From contig CAXAMN010006557.1 of assembly GCA_963970005.1 (NCBI GenBank), positions 586,530 to 650,529 of the forward strand: a DNA stretch of 64,000 bases, read 5' to 3'. The position numbers and the translations under genes are program-made. Each line of letters begins with the position of its first letter. The stretch's first letter is position 1. Shown here one piece after another: positions 9,556 to 20,067 of the stretch. The notes under the pieces were generated by a model. It did not search any database. It was not told the DNA's origin and saw only the letters and a list, made by a program, of their open reading frames with translations. The stretch is from Durusdinium trenchii. Its lineage: Eukaryota > Sar > Dinophyceae > Suessiales > Symbiodiniaceae.

Positions 9556-10997
9556 ATGGCCACTGTTGAGCGTCCCGAGATCGAGATTGTGGAGGGTGAG
9601 GTGCCTGCGGCTGCAGGTGAGGTGGCTGAAGCTGCCGTACCATCCCCGAAAGCCTCGGGACTTATGGGTCCTCCGGCAACCCCGTCGGCAGTCGCGAGCG
9701 GAGTGGATCCAAACATGGTGGGCCATACCGTGACTGGGCCTTTGGTGGTTGATGCCGATCTTTTCGAACTGCCGCTTGACACCTTGCTGGCCCTGGACAT
9801 GGGGTCAGCAGAGCCGGCGGACGACTTAGTGTCGAACACCGGGTTCGAGGTGTCAAAAGGTGAAGCCGAGAGGTGGCACCGAGCGGCTTCGGCAGCTCAG
9901 GAAGCTGTCTATAGTCTCCAATCGGAGATGGATAAGGTGATCAGTATTCACCGTGATGCTCCGGGGACGGTGCTGGATGAGACGCTTCTTCCTGTGGAAA
10001 GCGGACCACGATCCGGTATGAGCTTCCGTGAGCTGAGCATCCGAAGACATTCGATGGTGATCCGGCAACAACAGCTGAGAGCGGGGGCCAGTTTTTGGGC
10101 CTTTGTATATTTTCAAAGCCTCGTGGAGCCGGAGAGCGATCTAGCTCCGATGGGCTCCTTGCCAGAATCGGCAAGAGGCACAGCGCTAGCCTCGGCGGAT
10201 TACTTGCACGACCTTCTGCGCTGGAGCATCGGCAGGTTTTCCAAGCTGGGTGACTTATATGCTCACATGTCAGAGTTCATGACACAGCTTCAGGAGAACG
10301 ATACCAGCTCAAAGAAGCAATTCAATTTGCTGGCAGAGAAAGTCCACGAGCTCTCTGTGAGTATCACGGGATTGCAGAGTGCATCGAGGGTTGCATTGGA
10401 CGATTCAAAAGCCCAACAGAAGCAGACCCATCGGACTTTAGAAAACTTGCTATGGCAGCTCGCCGGCAGCGGCAAAACGGTCAACCAGTCGATGAAGGAC
10501 ATCGTTCTGTCCATGGCCAAGTTGATCCAACAATCCGAGCAACACCTCTCGCGGGGCGCCCGCGCGTCCGAGGCCTCATCAGAAGGCATTGATGGCCTTG
10601 AGGTTCACTTGAAAGCCATAGGTGGACACCTGAGAAGCTGGTTAAGAAGCCAGATGATCGAAAGGCGGCTGCACCGAAATTGCCACCGCCACCTATGGCA
10701 CCGGCAAGTGGAAATGCTCCAGCTCAGGGTGTGCCAGGAGGGATGACTGCACCTCAAGGTGCAGTGCAACCGAAACTGATGCCAGGGTCATTAAACCCAC
10801 CAACTCCATCAGCCTTTCCGCCAAGTCCTGCGTTCTCAACACCGACATTTGGGGCTGGAATCTTTGGTACTCCTCAGACGCCCACGGCGCCAGGAGCAAC
10901 CAGTGCTCCGGCTGTTCCATCAGCACCGGGGTACAAGAGGGTGAGGCTGGCCGATGGCCAATGGAGCTGGGCTGAAATTGGCCAAGGCGATATCTGA
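9556..10997 (+). CDS. Extra ORF downstream of copia pol; unknown coiled-coil protein, frameshifted
   Basis: An ATG in strong context (CATCATGGCC) starts a frame that stays open to 10,746. The natural C-terminus is in another frame (to 10,997). At about 10,630 the reading moves to K-L-V-K-K-P-D-D-R-K followed by a Pro/Ala/Gly-rich tail ending in KRVRLADGQWSWAEIGQ, so one base has been gained or lost. Residues 1-80 are acidic and Ala/Pro-rich. About 110-360 look strongly helical, with heptad-like stretches (EAVYSLQSEMDKVISI, KKQFNLLAEKVHELSVSI), and the tail is disordered. No enzymatic motif is visible. It is in the same orientation as pol and about 1 kb past its stop, so it may be a third ORF of the element (like env-position ORFs of other LTR elements) or a retroposed host gene. 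I do not recognise the family. Confidence 0.5.
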
Positions 10998-12614
10998 TCT
11001 GCCATGACTTTGAAATGGCTGATGTTTGATCTTGAAGGTCATGATGCCGCGGCTTTCGGGGAAGTAAGTTCCTAGAAAGTTTGCACCAGGCCATTTTTTG
11101 TTGACAGCGGCCAGCCTACATCGGTGGAAAAAGGGATTGCTCAGAGGGTTTTGCCATTCGATTTGCAGTTGATCAATTTGATCTTGTGAGACGCAGTTTT
11201 GAAGGGATTTGAAGTCTTGTCAACTTTGATGTTTGAGTAGGAGAAGATTCTTGTTAAGTTGATGTGAGACTACCTTGCTAGATTGCACAGGGTTTTATCC
11301 AACAGAAATGTCTGACTATGCCAGGTTGACCAGGGGGAACCGGCCTGGAGGTCAGTGGAAGCGTGCTCACGAGGGATCAAGGGTTGAGAACTGCGAGATT
11401 AAGAGATGTCATTTGCATTTGCACGAAGGGATCCCGGCAAACAGTAGAAAAGGGTTTGTAGCTAGCAGGGGTTCTAGCTTCCTTTGATTGCTGTGAACTT
11501 TGGACCATGTGACATTTGATGTCGAGTCGATTGGTTGCAGTTGAAATGAAGAGAAAGGGTTTGAGAGTTTGAGACATGCAGTGGAAGTCGAACAGTAGCA
11601 CAGGGATTGTATCTAGCAAGGGTTGGCTAGTTTCCTTTTCACTTGCTGTTTGACGCTGTGTGAAGCTTTTGGCACGTTGAATGTGACAGGTTTTTGTCTT
11701 CAGGAATCTTCGTTTGCTTGACCTGTCAGGTGACCACTTGAGACCTTGTATGGTTTCAGGGTCCCAGTGATGACAGAAGCAGAGGCGAAGAGCTGGCTCC
11801 GTGCAGCTCTTTGAAGCCCTGCTGTCTGAGGGACCTTGAATCCTTGTTGCTTTGCTTGCTTGGTTGAAGCATGGTTGATTGGTTGATCTGGATTTGAACT
11901 TGCTTGAAGCTCGTTGTCCTTGATTCGTTGACGTTTGATCGACCTGGAGACCATTTTGAACCACAGGAGTTGAGATCTTAGTTGATGCTCGAACCTTAGT
12001 TGTTCAGAGAAAACGAATTGAAGAGAAGAAGAAGACAGGAAGACCAGGAGAAGGTACGAGGTGACCCAAGAAGGGGTGTGAAAAGTGTGGGTAGCACGCC
12101 TGTACAGTGTGTGGATCACCTAGTACCTCTTTGTAGTGGAACTTTTTCGTTTTCTGTCCTTGGGGTTGGAGCTGAGTAGGGATCTTCCTTCCCGGAGTGT
12201 GTTTGCTTTGACCACCTTAGCAGGACTAAATGGAATGTGACCAGAAGTGGCTAGGAGCATGTCTAGAGAAGCCCTAAGTGTAGAGCTGTAGTGCTTGAGA
12301 TGAGCTGTGTATAGCCTAGCTTTGCTTGAGAGTGTTTGGAAATGCTTTCTTGTACTTTTAGTATGTTTTGGACGACTGTGACCAGTCAGACCTCTTCAGA
12401 GAAGAGAAGGACGAACAGACATACAGTCAAACCGACTGTTATGTTTGGCTCAAGAGCGGGATTCGCAAAAGGGTCGCACACGCTTCCGTGTCTTCACAGT
12501 TTCTTCATACCTCAAAAGCAGCTCGCGCTCTATGCAAACCCCTCTTCTGGCAGTATGGCCTCTTCGCCTTTGTCTCAAGGTGCTGCCTTGTGACGATGGA
12601 GGACTGAGTATAGT
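10998..12614 (+). other. Long non-coding stretch, probable element 3' UTR and LTR
   Basis: No supported ORF. Two imperfect copies of a block reading about AACAGTAG...GGG(T/A)TTGTA.CTAGCA.GGGTT.. occur near 11,444-11,490 and 11,592-11,635. A purine-rich tract (about 12,007-12,055) of polypurine-tract character lies upstream of 12,101-12,460, which shares a hairpin-like segment with the second copia remnant at 24.05 kb. The stretch probably includes the 3' LTR, but its limits cannot be set by eye. Confidence 0.35.
12424..12454 (+). repeat. Hairpin-plus-leader-like segment shared with 24.05 kb
   Basis: ACAGTC...CGACTGTT (an inverted repeat able to form a hairpin) is followed by TTTGGCTCAAG. The same arrangement is at 24,054-24,085. 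TTTGGCTCAAG equals the last 11 bases of the dinoflagellate spliced leader. It is either an LTR R-region motif or a relict leader. Confidence 0.4.
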
Positions 12615-13876
12615 ATGCAAACCAATATTACCCACTGTGAGGACATGATGCAATTGGAAGATGACATTCTTTGCTTCCTGCCAACGGTGTCCGACATTGG
12701 TGTTTTTGGCTGCGAAGTTGACCTCATCGATTTTGCCACTCAACTACCCTTGCCAGCAGCCTTCCACACAGCACTGATGCAACAAAGAAAGCTGCAAATT
12801 GTAGTTCGGCCCTGCATGGTAGAGGGCCACTCTATCTGGCAATTCCAAGAAGGTGATCGAGAGAGCTACCCCACAGCAGTCCGATTCCTGTCAATCCACA
12901 GTCCTAAGCTTACCTTGGGAAGTTGTGGCCCCGGGCTGTGTTCAGTACAGTCGAAGGGCATTTGCGGAGTGCTGTTCCCTCAGCAGAGTCGGCGTCAGCC
13001 GAGAGGCAGATGACAGCAATGTCCTTGCACCAGGAGCGCAGCTGCGCCCAAATACGTTTGAGAGCTGCCTCACGCTCACATCCATCACCTTCAATGGACC
13101 AAACCAACAAGGCGAGAGCGCTGCCTGAAGGTGCATTTTTTGCGGGGCGGGCATTGAAACCCTCTGTCTCCCAAGTGACTTTCACAAGATTGGTCCGCGG
13201 GCTTGTGAAAACTGCATGCTGACGTGTGAGCATTCCCTGGCTCTACACGCCGTGTGCACATGCCCACGCATCCTCTTGCATTTCGTTGATGGACAAGAAC
13301 TACTGAGTGCAATTTGGAATTCATCGCCTCGTGCCTTCATGGCCTTACGAGTTACTTTAAAGGTTGCCCTTGCGGCTTTGTGTTTGGTTTTGTTGGTTTT
13401 TGTTTGTTGGGTTTGTTGTTTTTTGTTCCTTTTTGCCTCGCAACCTTGCTGGTAACTCGATCTTAAATCGACTAAGGTGACTTGTGCAAAACCTGCACAC
13501 ACAGCGCCTCCACTCGTGCAAAAAAGACAGCCCTCCTCAAGTCCACCTTCGCCCAATGCGTGGCCATGACCCACATCTGGCTGCCGCCACGCCTAACGCA
13601 AATCGGCAAAGCAGTCTTCCTCAGCTGCACAGCACTCCAAGAGGTGGTCATACCGACTGAGCTCCAAGAAATGGGCACTCGGGCCTTTTGTGGGTGCGAG
13701 CAATCAAGGTGCTTTACTCCCCTTGACTTGGGAGAGATCGACCGACTCGCGCCGCAGAACACAACGCATTTCTGATGTGTGATAATTTTGAGCAACCGTC
13801 ATGGGTAGAGCTGCTACCCACCGAAGGGCCAGATTCGGACGCCTTCGATGAGGAGCTTGAAACGGAATTCCCCTGA
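12615..13876 (+). pseudogene. BspA-like LRR_5 gene, copy B, multiple frameshifts
   Basis: The ATG at 12,615 opens the family N-terminal domain (DDILCFLPTVSDIGVFGCEV, then QIVVRPCMVEGHSIWQFQE). It is followed in shifting frames by LRR_5 units: AFAECCSLSRVGVSRE with LRPNTFESCLTLTSITF (about 12,940-13,100), LPSDFHKIGPRACENC (about 13,165-13,215), and FAQCVAMTHIWLPPRLTQIG with FLSCTALQEVVIPTELQEMG (about 13,545-13,690). The family C-terminus MCDNFEQPSWVELLP ends at TGA 13,876. The unit x-F-x-x-C-x-x-L-x-x-(V/I)-x-(L/I)-P is the LRR_5 signature. A T-rich piece at 13,375-13,450 may be intron. At least three frame changes are needed, so it is a pseudogene or a multi-exon gene with unseen introns. 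Confidence 0.6.
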
Positions 13877-14164
13877 CCCCAAGACAGTGCGATAGGGAAC
13901 CACCGCGGGTGCCTAGCACCTGTCCTGGATGAGCATACCATCCCTTGTGCTGTCGCTCTCTCTCGTAGTGTCAGGACCCATGCCCCAGCAACTGTCCGGA
14001 AGAGTAAAACTGACCTAATCACACACAGTCGGCAGGTATCGGCGACTGTAGGTAGGTCACCCTCTATGGAGCTTGCCGAATCTTCCGGAACCAGCACTCC
14101 CCCTGACAGGGAGCCTGTGATGAACTGCCGCTTGGTGCTAACTACCCTGTAGGGCGTTGCAACA

Positions 14165-15010
14165 AATGTCTCTCGCAGCATTGCAAAGTTCGACGGATTT
14201 GAGGACCTTGAGGATCATGTTATGGATTACCTTGTCTCAGTGACCTCAAAGTGTTGGGGTGTTCGATTGAATTTTTGCATTTGGCCACACAGACCTATCT
14301 AGAGGACCCGATTTGGGACAAGCTGCAACAGAGTATGGAATACTGTGTCATCTTTAAGGATTGCAGCGAAGTCCTGCCCTCGCAGGAACTCCTAGAAGGG
14401 TGCCCTATCCATAAAAACCCCGCTTGCTGTACGTTCCCATGAATCCAGAGGGCGTAGTCCCAGAAGGGGCGTTCGCAGGAGTGCCACGGCTCCGTCATGT
14501 CAGCATTGAGTCAGGTATTAGACTTATCGGCCCAGAGGCATGGCAATCGTGCCGACAGCTCCGAATTGTCTTGCCGAGAGTTTGGCTACAAAGCCTTTGA
14601 CGAGTGCTGTTCACTGCAGTGGGTATATGCCGCTGAAGGAGTGCCACCTGCTCAGGAAGGTTGACCTTTCCAACACGCAAATAGCAGAAACACAAGAATT
14701 TACCTTTGTGCACTGCGCAAGCCTCAAAGAAGTTGGTCTCCCGATGACTCTCCACACCATTGGAGTCAAGGCCTTCATGAACTGTGCGGCCCTGCCAGAA
14801 CTTGCCATACCACCCTCACTCAAATACACAGCAAGTGGAGCTTTCTTGGACTGCACTGCGTTCAGGAGACTTGTCAAGTTGCCAGGCCGGCGCAAACGGC
14901 GTGGGGTTGACGTGGAAGAAAATGCTTTCGCGATATGCCCAGACATGAGATGGCCCATGGCTGCACATGATTCCGGACACGGGGTGTGTCTCTGGTTTAG
15001 CCTGATGTAA
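14165..15010 (+). pseudogene. BspA-like LRR_5 gene, copy C, frameshifted
   Basis: Begins with the family N-terminal domain in two frames (FDGFEDLEDHVMDYL at about 14,190-14,235, then LGCSIEFLHLATQTYLEDP from about 14,254). It continues with LRR_5 units: VPEGAFAGVPRLRHVSIESG and GPEAWQSCRQLRIV (about 14,458-14,570), FVHCASLKEVGLPMTLHTIG (about 14,705-14,765) and FMNCAALPELAIPPSLKYTA. The frame 14,540-15,010 is the longest. The conserved C-terminus is replaced: after NAFAICPDMRWP the frame runs to a stop at 15,010. At least three frame changes. Same orientation and order as copies B and D, so a tandem duplicate. Confidence 0.6.
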
Positions 15011-15251
15011 TCCTGTCTGGATATAGCAGTTTGTGGCCTTCCAGTAATCCATCTAGTCTGGGTGCGAGCCTTAGCTCGGGTCCAGCCAGGTCAACGCTCA
15101 CTCTAGTGCACCTTACAGTCCTTGCGTATATGCATTCAATAAGCTAAGGGAGTGAAGGGCAACTGACACTTCCGTTGTAGGGCCGGTCGAAACTACACTT
15201 TCCTGCCCTGCATTTCCAAGGGCTCAAGCGAGTGACTTGCAAGAGCGGAGC

Positions 15252-16489
15252 ATGGCAGCAGATGCGCCTAGACCCAGCCCTCGGGGCAGCAAGGAAGGGC
15301 CGGTGACACAGACCTTCACACTCCTTACACTGGCAGGTGAGAAGCTGCCCATCGCGGTGGATCCGAATGCACATGTCTGCCTTCGGGGTTTTGAAAATGC
15401 CGTATTAGCAGAACTCCCCTACTTGGGATGCAATATCACCCTCGGGTGTGAATTGCAATTTGTGCAAACAGACACCCACCAAGTCCTAGCAGACCCCATA
15501 CAGAGTAAACTGAGAGCCAGCCATTGCTGCTATGTGATTGCGCAACAATGTTTTGTCGAAGCAACACACAAAGGGCAACTCAAAGGGGAAGCCAAGGCAA
15601 TCAGAGTGCCACGTGGTAGGAGTGATAAAATCCCACCGCAAGCTTTCTCCTTTCACACGGAAGTCCGTCATGTCCTAGTCGAACACGGTATTCGGATTGT
15701 AGGGGAAGCTGCGTGGAGGAGTTGTCGACAGCTGCAAGTGGTCCACCTGCCAGAAACGGTAGTCAGCCTGCTGCATGGTGCCTTCAGCCGATGTCAAGTC
15801 CTGCGAGTAGTGACGGCCCCTGGCTGCAAACATTTCGGCGCTAAGGTCTTCGAGGAGTGCTGCTCCCCAACACAAATAGGCGTGACTCAATGCCCTGGCA
15901 ATACACTAGCCCCCCAAGCACAATTGCGGCCTCGTGTGTTTCAAGGATGCATGGCCCTGCATCACCTCGACTTGGGTAAGTCAGGGTGCAGTCCTACAAC
16001 TCCGAACCGAAGTTTGCCTGACTGCTGCTTCTTGGAAGCAGGCATCGTCGCACGCTTCTGCCGTCAGATTTTAACAGAATAGGAACGGCCGCATGCGTGA
16101 GCTGCCAGCAGCTGCAAACTGTGGATTTGTCCCAAACACGCGTCATTGAACTGTTGGGCTCAACTTGTGCATACTGTTCACAGCTGCAGCAACTCAGCCT
16201 TCCCCAAAACTTACGAATCATTGAGCAGGAAGCCTTGCTCAAGTGTACCTCGCTGCAAGAAGTCTGCGTCCCACCATCCCTGCTTTATATAGCGAGGCGT
16301 GCTTTTGCAGGTTGCACGCAGCTTCGAGCAGTTCGCAAAGAAGGGAAACGCCAAACATGGCGAGGTACCTATGCCCGGCTCAATGCATTTGACAAATGTG
16401 AGCAACTAGACAAGCCCGAGTGGCTTCGATTCTTGCCGCCAAATGCCAAAGACCAACGGAGAGAAGACTTTCAAGAAGCCATACCCTAG
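15252..16489 (+). CDS. BspA-like LRR_5 protein, copy D, one frameshift
   Basis: This is the best-preserved copy. I chose the ATG at 15,252 (context AGCATGGCA) rather than the upstream TTG. Residues about 18-110 form the family N-terminal domain (TQTFTLLTLAGEKLPIAVDP, then CELQFVQTDTHQVLADPI). LRR_5 units follow from about residue 120: AWRSCRQLQVVHLPETVV, AFSRCQVLRVVTAPG and VFQGCMALHHLDLGKSG. At about 16,040 the frame shifts; the continuation LLPSDFNRIGTAACVSCQQL lies in another frame, then CAYCSQLQQLSLPQNLRIIE, LKCTSLQEVCVPPSLLYIA and the family C-terminus to TAG 16,489. Only one indel separates it from a full reading, so it may be a recent pseudogene, a sequencing error, or have a small intron. 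LRR_5 proteins are presumed binding or surface proteins; the role here is unknown. Confidence 0.65.
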
Positions 16490-17520
16490 ACCGGCAACGT
16501 TCTGACGACAGTGGGGATGGATTGCCACTCTGCTGCTTCGAATAGGCGAGCCAAGCTCAAGAAAGCTCAAGCAGAGACACCATTTCGGCCTCACCATCAA
16601 CATTTCAGTGAGCCTACAGGATACAGGAATGAGAGCCTTAGCTCTCGTTCCCAAAAGGCGGGTGGTAGAGAATGGTAATGGAAGGTTGCCAGGGGGAACC
16701 TTAGTTCTCTCTGCGGCGGCCATGCCATGACCATTGCTGTACAAAGAGGCACAAGTACCATGCTAGGATAGGTCCACAGTTTCACCTGTTTCACACGGGC
16801 CTTGCACGTAACAGAAGAATAGTTGCAAGTTAGCGCCTCTCTTTCTTTCAGGAACAGAGTGCACCGCTTTGGCAAATCTTGCATGCCGAAGGGTGCAAAG
16901 GAGACCTGGGATGGCATCATCCTAGTCAGCAAGCTCTCCTCGGTTTGCCTCTGCCTCTACTGCCTGACCATTGATATGCCTCTCGCCTCGTTCGTGCAAT
17001 CAGTTGAAAGGGTTGTGCAACGAGAAGGGACTTTTCCACGGCAAGCTAGGTAGGGCAACGACTGATTTCCCTGGGCAAGAATCAGACCTGCTGACCACAA
17101 ACAATGCAGCTCCTGCAATGCACCCAATTGTCACTTTCGCCACTCGATGCAGTGGCCTTTTGGTCATAGACTTGTGGGTGGGGCGAAGCCCCTTTGATTG
17201 GCTCCGTTGCACTCCGCTTGAGCGCTGACCCTTCCGACCGACTTTCGTAGAGAATTCAGGCCCATAGATAGGTCACAGCCAACTTTTCTCACCTGTCTCA
17301 CCTTCGTACAGAGGAAACACTTTTAGATGAGGGGGAGTCGGCCTCTGGCCGTTGGCTGTGTTTGGGGTTCTTGTTTGGTTGGTTGCTGTTTGGTTTTGGG
17401 GTTGCTTGTGTTCTTTTCCCCCTCATCATGTTGTGTTTCCTTTCCCTTCAATGATGACCTGGGCACTCCGCCCACACGGCGTCCGCACTCGTGGAAAGAA
17501 AAAAAGATCACCAGAGATAT
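16490..17520 (+). repeat. 3' flank of LRR_5 copy D, homologous to 301-1,090
   Basis: Non-coding sequence that aligns in the same order with the flank of copy A at the start of the window. It includes the block CTTCAATGATGACCTGGGCA (17,446-17,465) and the following GCGTCCGCACTCGTGGAAA. I see no supported gene in it. Confidence 0.6.
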
Positions 17521-17899
17521 TTTATTCGGCCAGTTGGTAGGGAGGAGGCAGAAGTCAACACTGCCTGCACAACCTATGACCTGCAAAGTGAAGCAGCCCC
17601 ACACATCCCAGGCTGCCGTGTCGTCATCGTCACTACTGGGCTAGTCTGGGATCAAAAAGGGCAGACCCATTCCACTCTAAACACGCAAATGGAGAATGTA
17701 GACCTGCTCGTTAGTGAAGAGGCACAGCAGGACATGGACTTGAAATCCGCTTTCGCGCCAGCAGTCCCACGCCGTGCCTTCTTCCGACTACACTAGGGGA
17801 CCCCAGGCAGAGCCCTGGAGGAGTGGCAGACGGGCAGCGAGCTCACCGCACGCTCCTTCTCAAAGCCCCCATTGAATTAAAACCCCCAATATCTGGTAT
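17521..17899 (+). other. No recognised gene
   Basis: An open frame to 17,796 includes GCRVVIVTTGLVWDQKGQT but resembles nothing I know. It may be a decayed LRR_5 N-terminal domain. Nothing else is supported. Confidence 0.3.
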
Positions 17900-18391
17900 A
17901 TGCCACATGAATTCCCTGGGGTCTTTCAGGCGCTCCTTCGCCACGGTCGAGGCTTTGTGCGCACTGATCTCGAAGAAGCAGCCGTTGCCGTAAGCCACAG
18001 GCCTCTAGGTGGTAGCTGGTTCCGCCCGGATAAAGTCAAGGCGGAGTCCCCGTTCGCCCGCATGTTGCAGTCCACATACAGCGAGCTCTCCAGTGTTGAT
18101 CTGGACCTTCCGGAAGGACTCCTGGTCGGTCTTGGATATGCAGCCACAAGCCCGGATAGTCCACTGGACTTTCGGCAAGCGCAGAGCGCAGCAGAGAGAT
18201 CGGGGGTGGCAAGCCCGCGTTGCTGGAGCTTAATGTTGCCGACAAGTGCAAGGGTTGCCCAAGAGGTCTACGAGCCTTTAATAGGAATTCAGTACCCTAT
18301 GCTTTGCAGCCGCCTGGGCGACACCTGGCAAATAGGCACCACCTCAATACGGGAAGACCAATTGATTGCCTCTGGGCTGCGATTGATTTGA
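17900..18391 (+). CDS. Unrecognised 163-residue ORF
   Basis: Opens with ATG at 17,900 and has varied, non-repetitive composition (FPGVFQALLRHGRGFVRTDL; SVDLDLPEGLLVGLGY), more protein-like than neighbouring frames. It stops exactly where the direct repeat at 18,390 begins, so the repeat may have truncated it. No domain, membrane segment or motif is recognised. It may be one exon of a host gene. Confidence 0.3.
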   Translation: MPHEFPGVFQALLRHGRGFVRTDLEEAAVAVSHRPLGGSWFRPDKVKAESPFARMLQSTYSELSSVDLDLPEGLLVGLGYAATSPDSPLDFRQAQSAAERSGVASPRCWSLMLPTSARVAQEVYEPLIGIQYPMLCSRLGDTWQIGTTSIREDQLIASGLRLI

Positions 18392-18553
18392 GAAATAATT
18401 CTATTCTCCCACAGAGTGATTGCAGGACCTGTGCTCTCTCCCTGCAGTTTCCACTCCAGCTGGTCCTGCGCGGCCCTGCGTCAGGGACACCCGGCTTCCA
18501 GAGACCAGCTGATTGATCAGGAACAATGTGAAGCGGCCAAGCGGATCACGACG
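18390..18553 (+). repeat. Direct repeat R1, left copy (164 bp)
   Basis: Begins GAGAAATAATTCTATTCTCC and ends GCGGATCACGACG. It is nearly identical to 20,961-21,114 apart from about a 10-base deletion and one substitution. The two copies bracket the foldback array and the 42-bp tandem repeat. Its first 16 bases are themselves an inverted repeat (GAGAATAGAATTATTTCTC on the other strand). Confidence 0.8.
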
Positions 18554-18565
18554 GGGAACCCAGTG

Positions 18566-19370
18566 GCCCAGCGGTATGCAAAACTTCTGTCGCGTGCCTG
18601 CGGAAACAATCGAAACTTGCACTATTTTTTCGCCCGGCGGCAAAAATTTCGCCGACAAACGGGGGCCAAGTCGTCCGGACACAAGCAAATCAAATTGAGA
18701 CTGAATGAGTGGCCTCCATTGTGGGGTACGTTTCTGGACCCCAAAACGGGGGCCGTTTTGTCGGCAAAATTTTAGTCACCGGGCGAAAAATAGCAAGAGT
18801 TTCGATTGTTTCTGCACGTACGCCACAGAAGTTTTCCATGCCGCTGCTTTTCCATGGTTTTGCAGCGCCGCAGGCACTTGTTCTCCACACCCTGCAAACA
18901 TTTATGGCCACACATGTTCTTGAACAGTTCAAGAACATGTGTGGGCATTAACGTTCGCAGGGCGTGGAGAACAATTGCTCGCGGCGCTGCAAAACCAGCG
19001 GTATGCAAAACTTCTGTCGCGCACCTGCGGAAACAATCGAAACTTGCACTATTTTTCGCCCGGCGGCAAAAAATTTGCCGACAAACGGAAACGGACCCCA
19101 AAACGGGGGCCAAGTCGTCCGGACACAAGCAAATCAAATTGAGACTGAATGAGTGGCCTCCATTTTGGGGTCCGTTCCTGGACCCCAAAACGGGGGCCGT
19201 TTTGTCGGCAAAATTTTAGTCACCGGGCGAAAAATAGCAAGAGTTTCGATTGTTTCTGCACGTACGCCGCAGAAGTTTTCCATGCCGCTGCTTTTCCATG
19301 GTTTTGCAGCGCCGCAGGCACTTGTTCTCCACACCCTGCAAACATTTATGGCCACACATGTTCTTGAACT
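18566..19370 (+). repeat. Foldback array: four alternating inverted arms
   Basis: Arms at about 18,573-18,700 (+), 18,755-18,925 (-), 19,004-19,130 (+) and 19,185-19,370 (-) are copies of one sequence in alternating orientation. A + arm reads CAGCGGTATGCAAAACTTCT ... GGAAACAATCGAAACTTGCA ... TTTTTCGCCCGGCGGCAAAA. The two +/- pairs are also direct repeats of each other (period about 430 bp). The centre at 18,926 is a perfect 18+1+18 palindrome, CACATGTTCTTGAAC-A-GTTCAAGAACATGTG plus flanks. Open frames exist on both strands only because the repeat lacks stops. Probably a foldback or MITE-like element. Confidence 0.8.
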
Positions 19371-20067
19371 GGGGAGGCCCTCTGTGGCGGGACCGGTTTT
19401 TGCTGGGGTTTTTGGACCCCAAACTGGTGTCCACAAAAATCACTTTTTTCTATCCCTTGAAGGAGCAAAAAGTTTGGAAAACCGGTGAGGGTTGAGAATT
19501 GCGAGAAAGCGTTTGGCCTGTATGATGTTCTTGATCGAAAGCAATCAAGCTTACGGATCAATGGTCAGCTGCTTTTTTCGGCAGTCCGATTGCAGCCTTG
19601 CACGCTTGGTGCATGTTTGCTTGCTACAAAGCTTGTGGTGGACATCCGCCGTGAGTCGACCTAGCGCCCTGAGACCAAACGTTGTGAACCCATTCTTCGT
19701 ATTTTGTGGTCTGTCTTAATTTTGGATGAGAGGAAAGAAGGGTGGGGAGACGTTAAGCGAAGGTTTGGCGCCGTGGAGCCTGTCATGTTTGCGTATGTTT
19801 ACAGGAGCCATCTCTGGTCGTTCACTATGGCAAGGAAACCTTATTTCGTTTTATTTGACGTCGTTGTTTGATGCATGTTGTGGAGGATGGGGTTTTGAAA
19901 AGATATTGTTGAGGTTTTGAGCTCGCGTCCTTGATGTTTGTTGCAAGCTACGCCAGGCTTCCGCCCGGGTCCCGGTTCCATCTTAGCGTCAACGTTCAAA
20001 TTTTCCCTTGCAACGCACGATATAGGGCTTTTGCGGTTACAATCTGGGTTGGGTCGGACCATCTATT
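19371..20067 (+). other. No recognised gene
   Basis: T-rich sequence between the foldback array and the tandem repeat. Short open frames on both strands show no known motif. GGACCCCAAA blocks at 19,420 echo those inside the foldback array. Confidence 0.4.

Noticed and set aside
11000..12460. A 3' LTR matching the presumed 5' LTR before 2,206
   Set aside because: I compared the segments by eye and found no long identity. The LTR pair remains unproven, so no LTR coordinates are given.
18772..19443. Open frames on both strands with CRNNRNSCYFSPGD-type text
   Set aside because: They read the foldback arms in both directions and end with the repeat.
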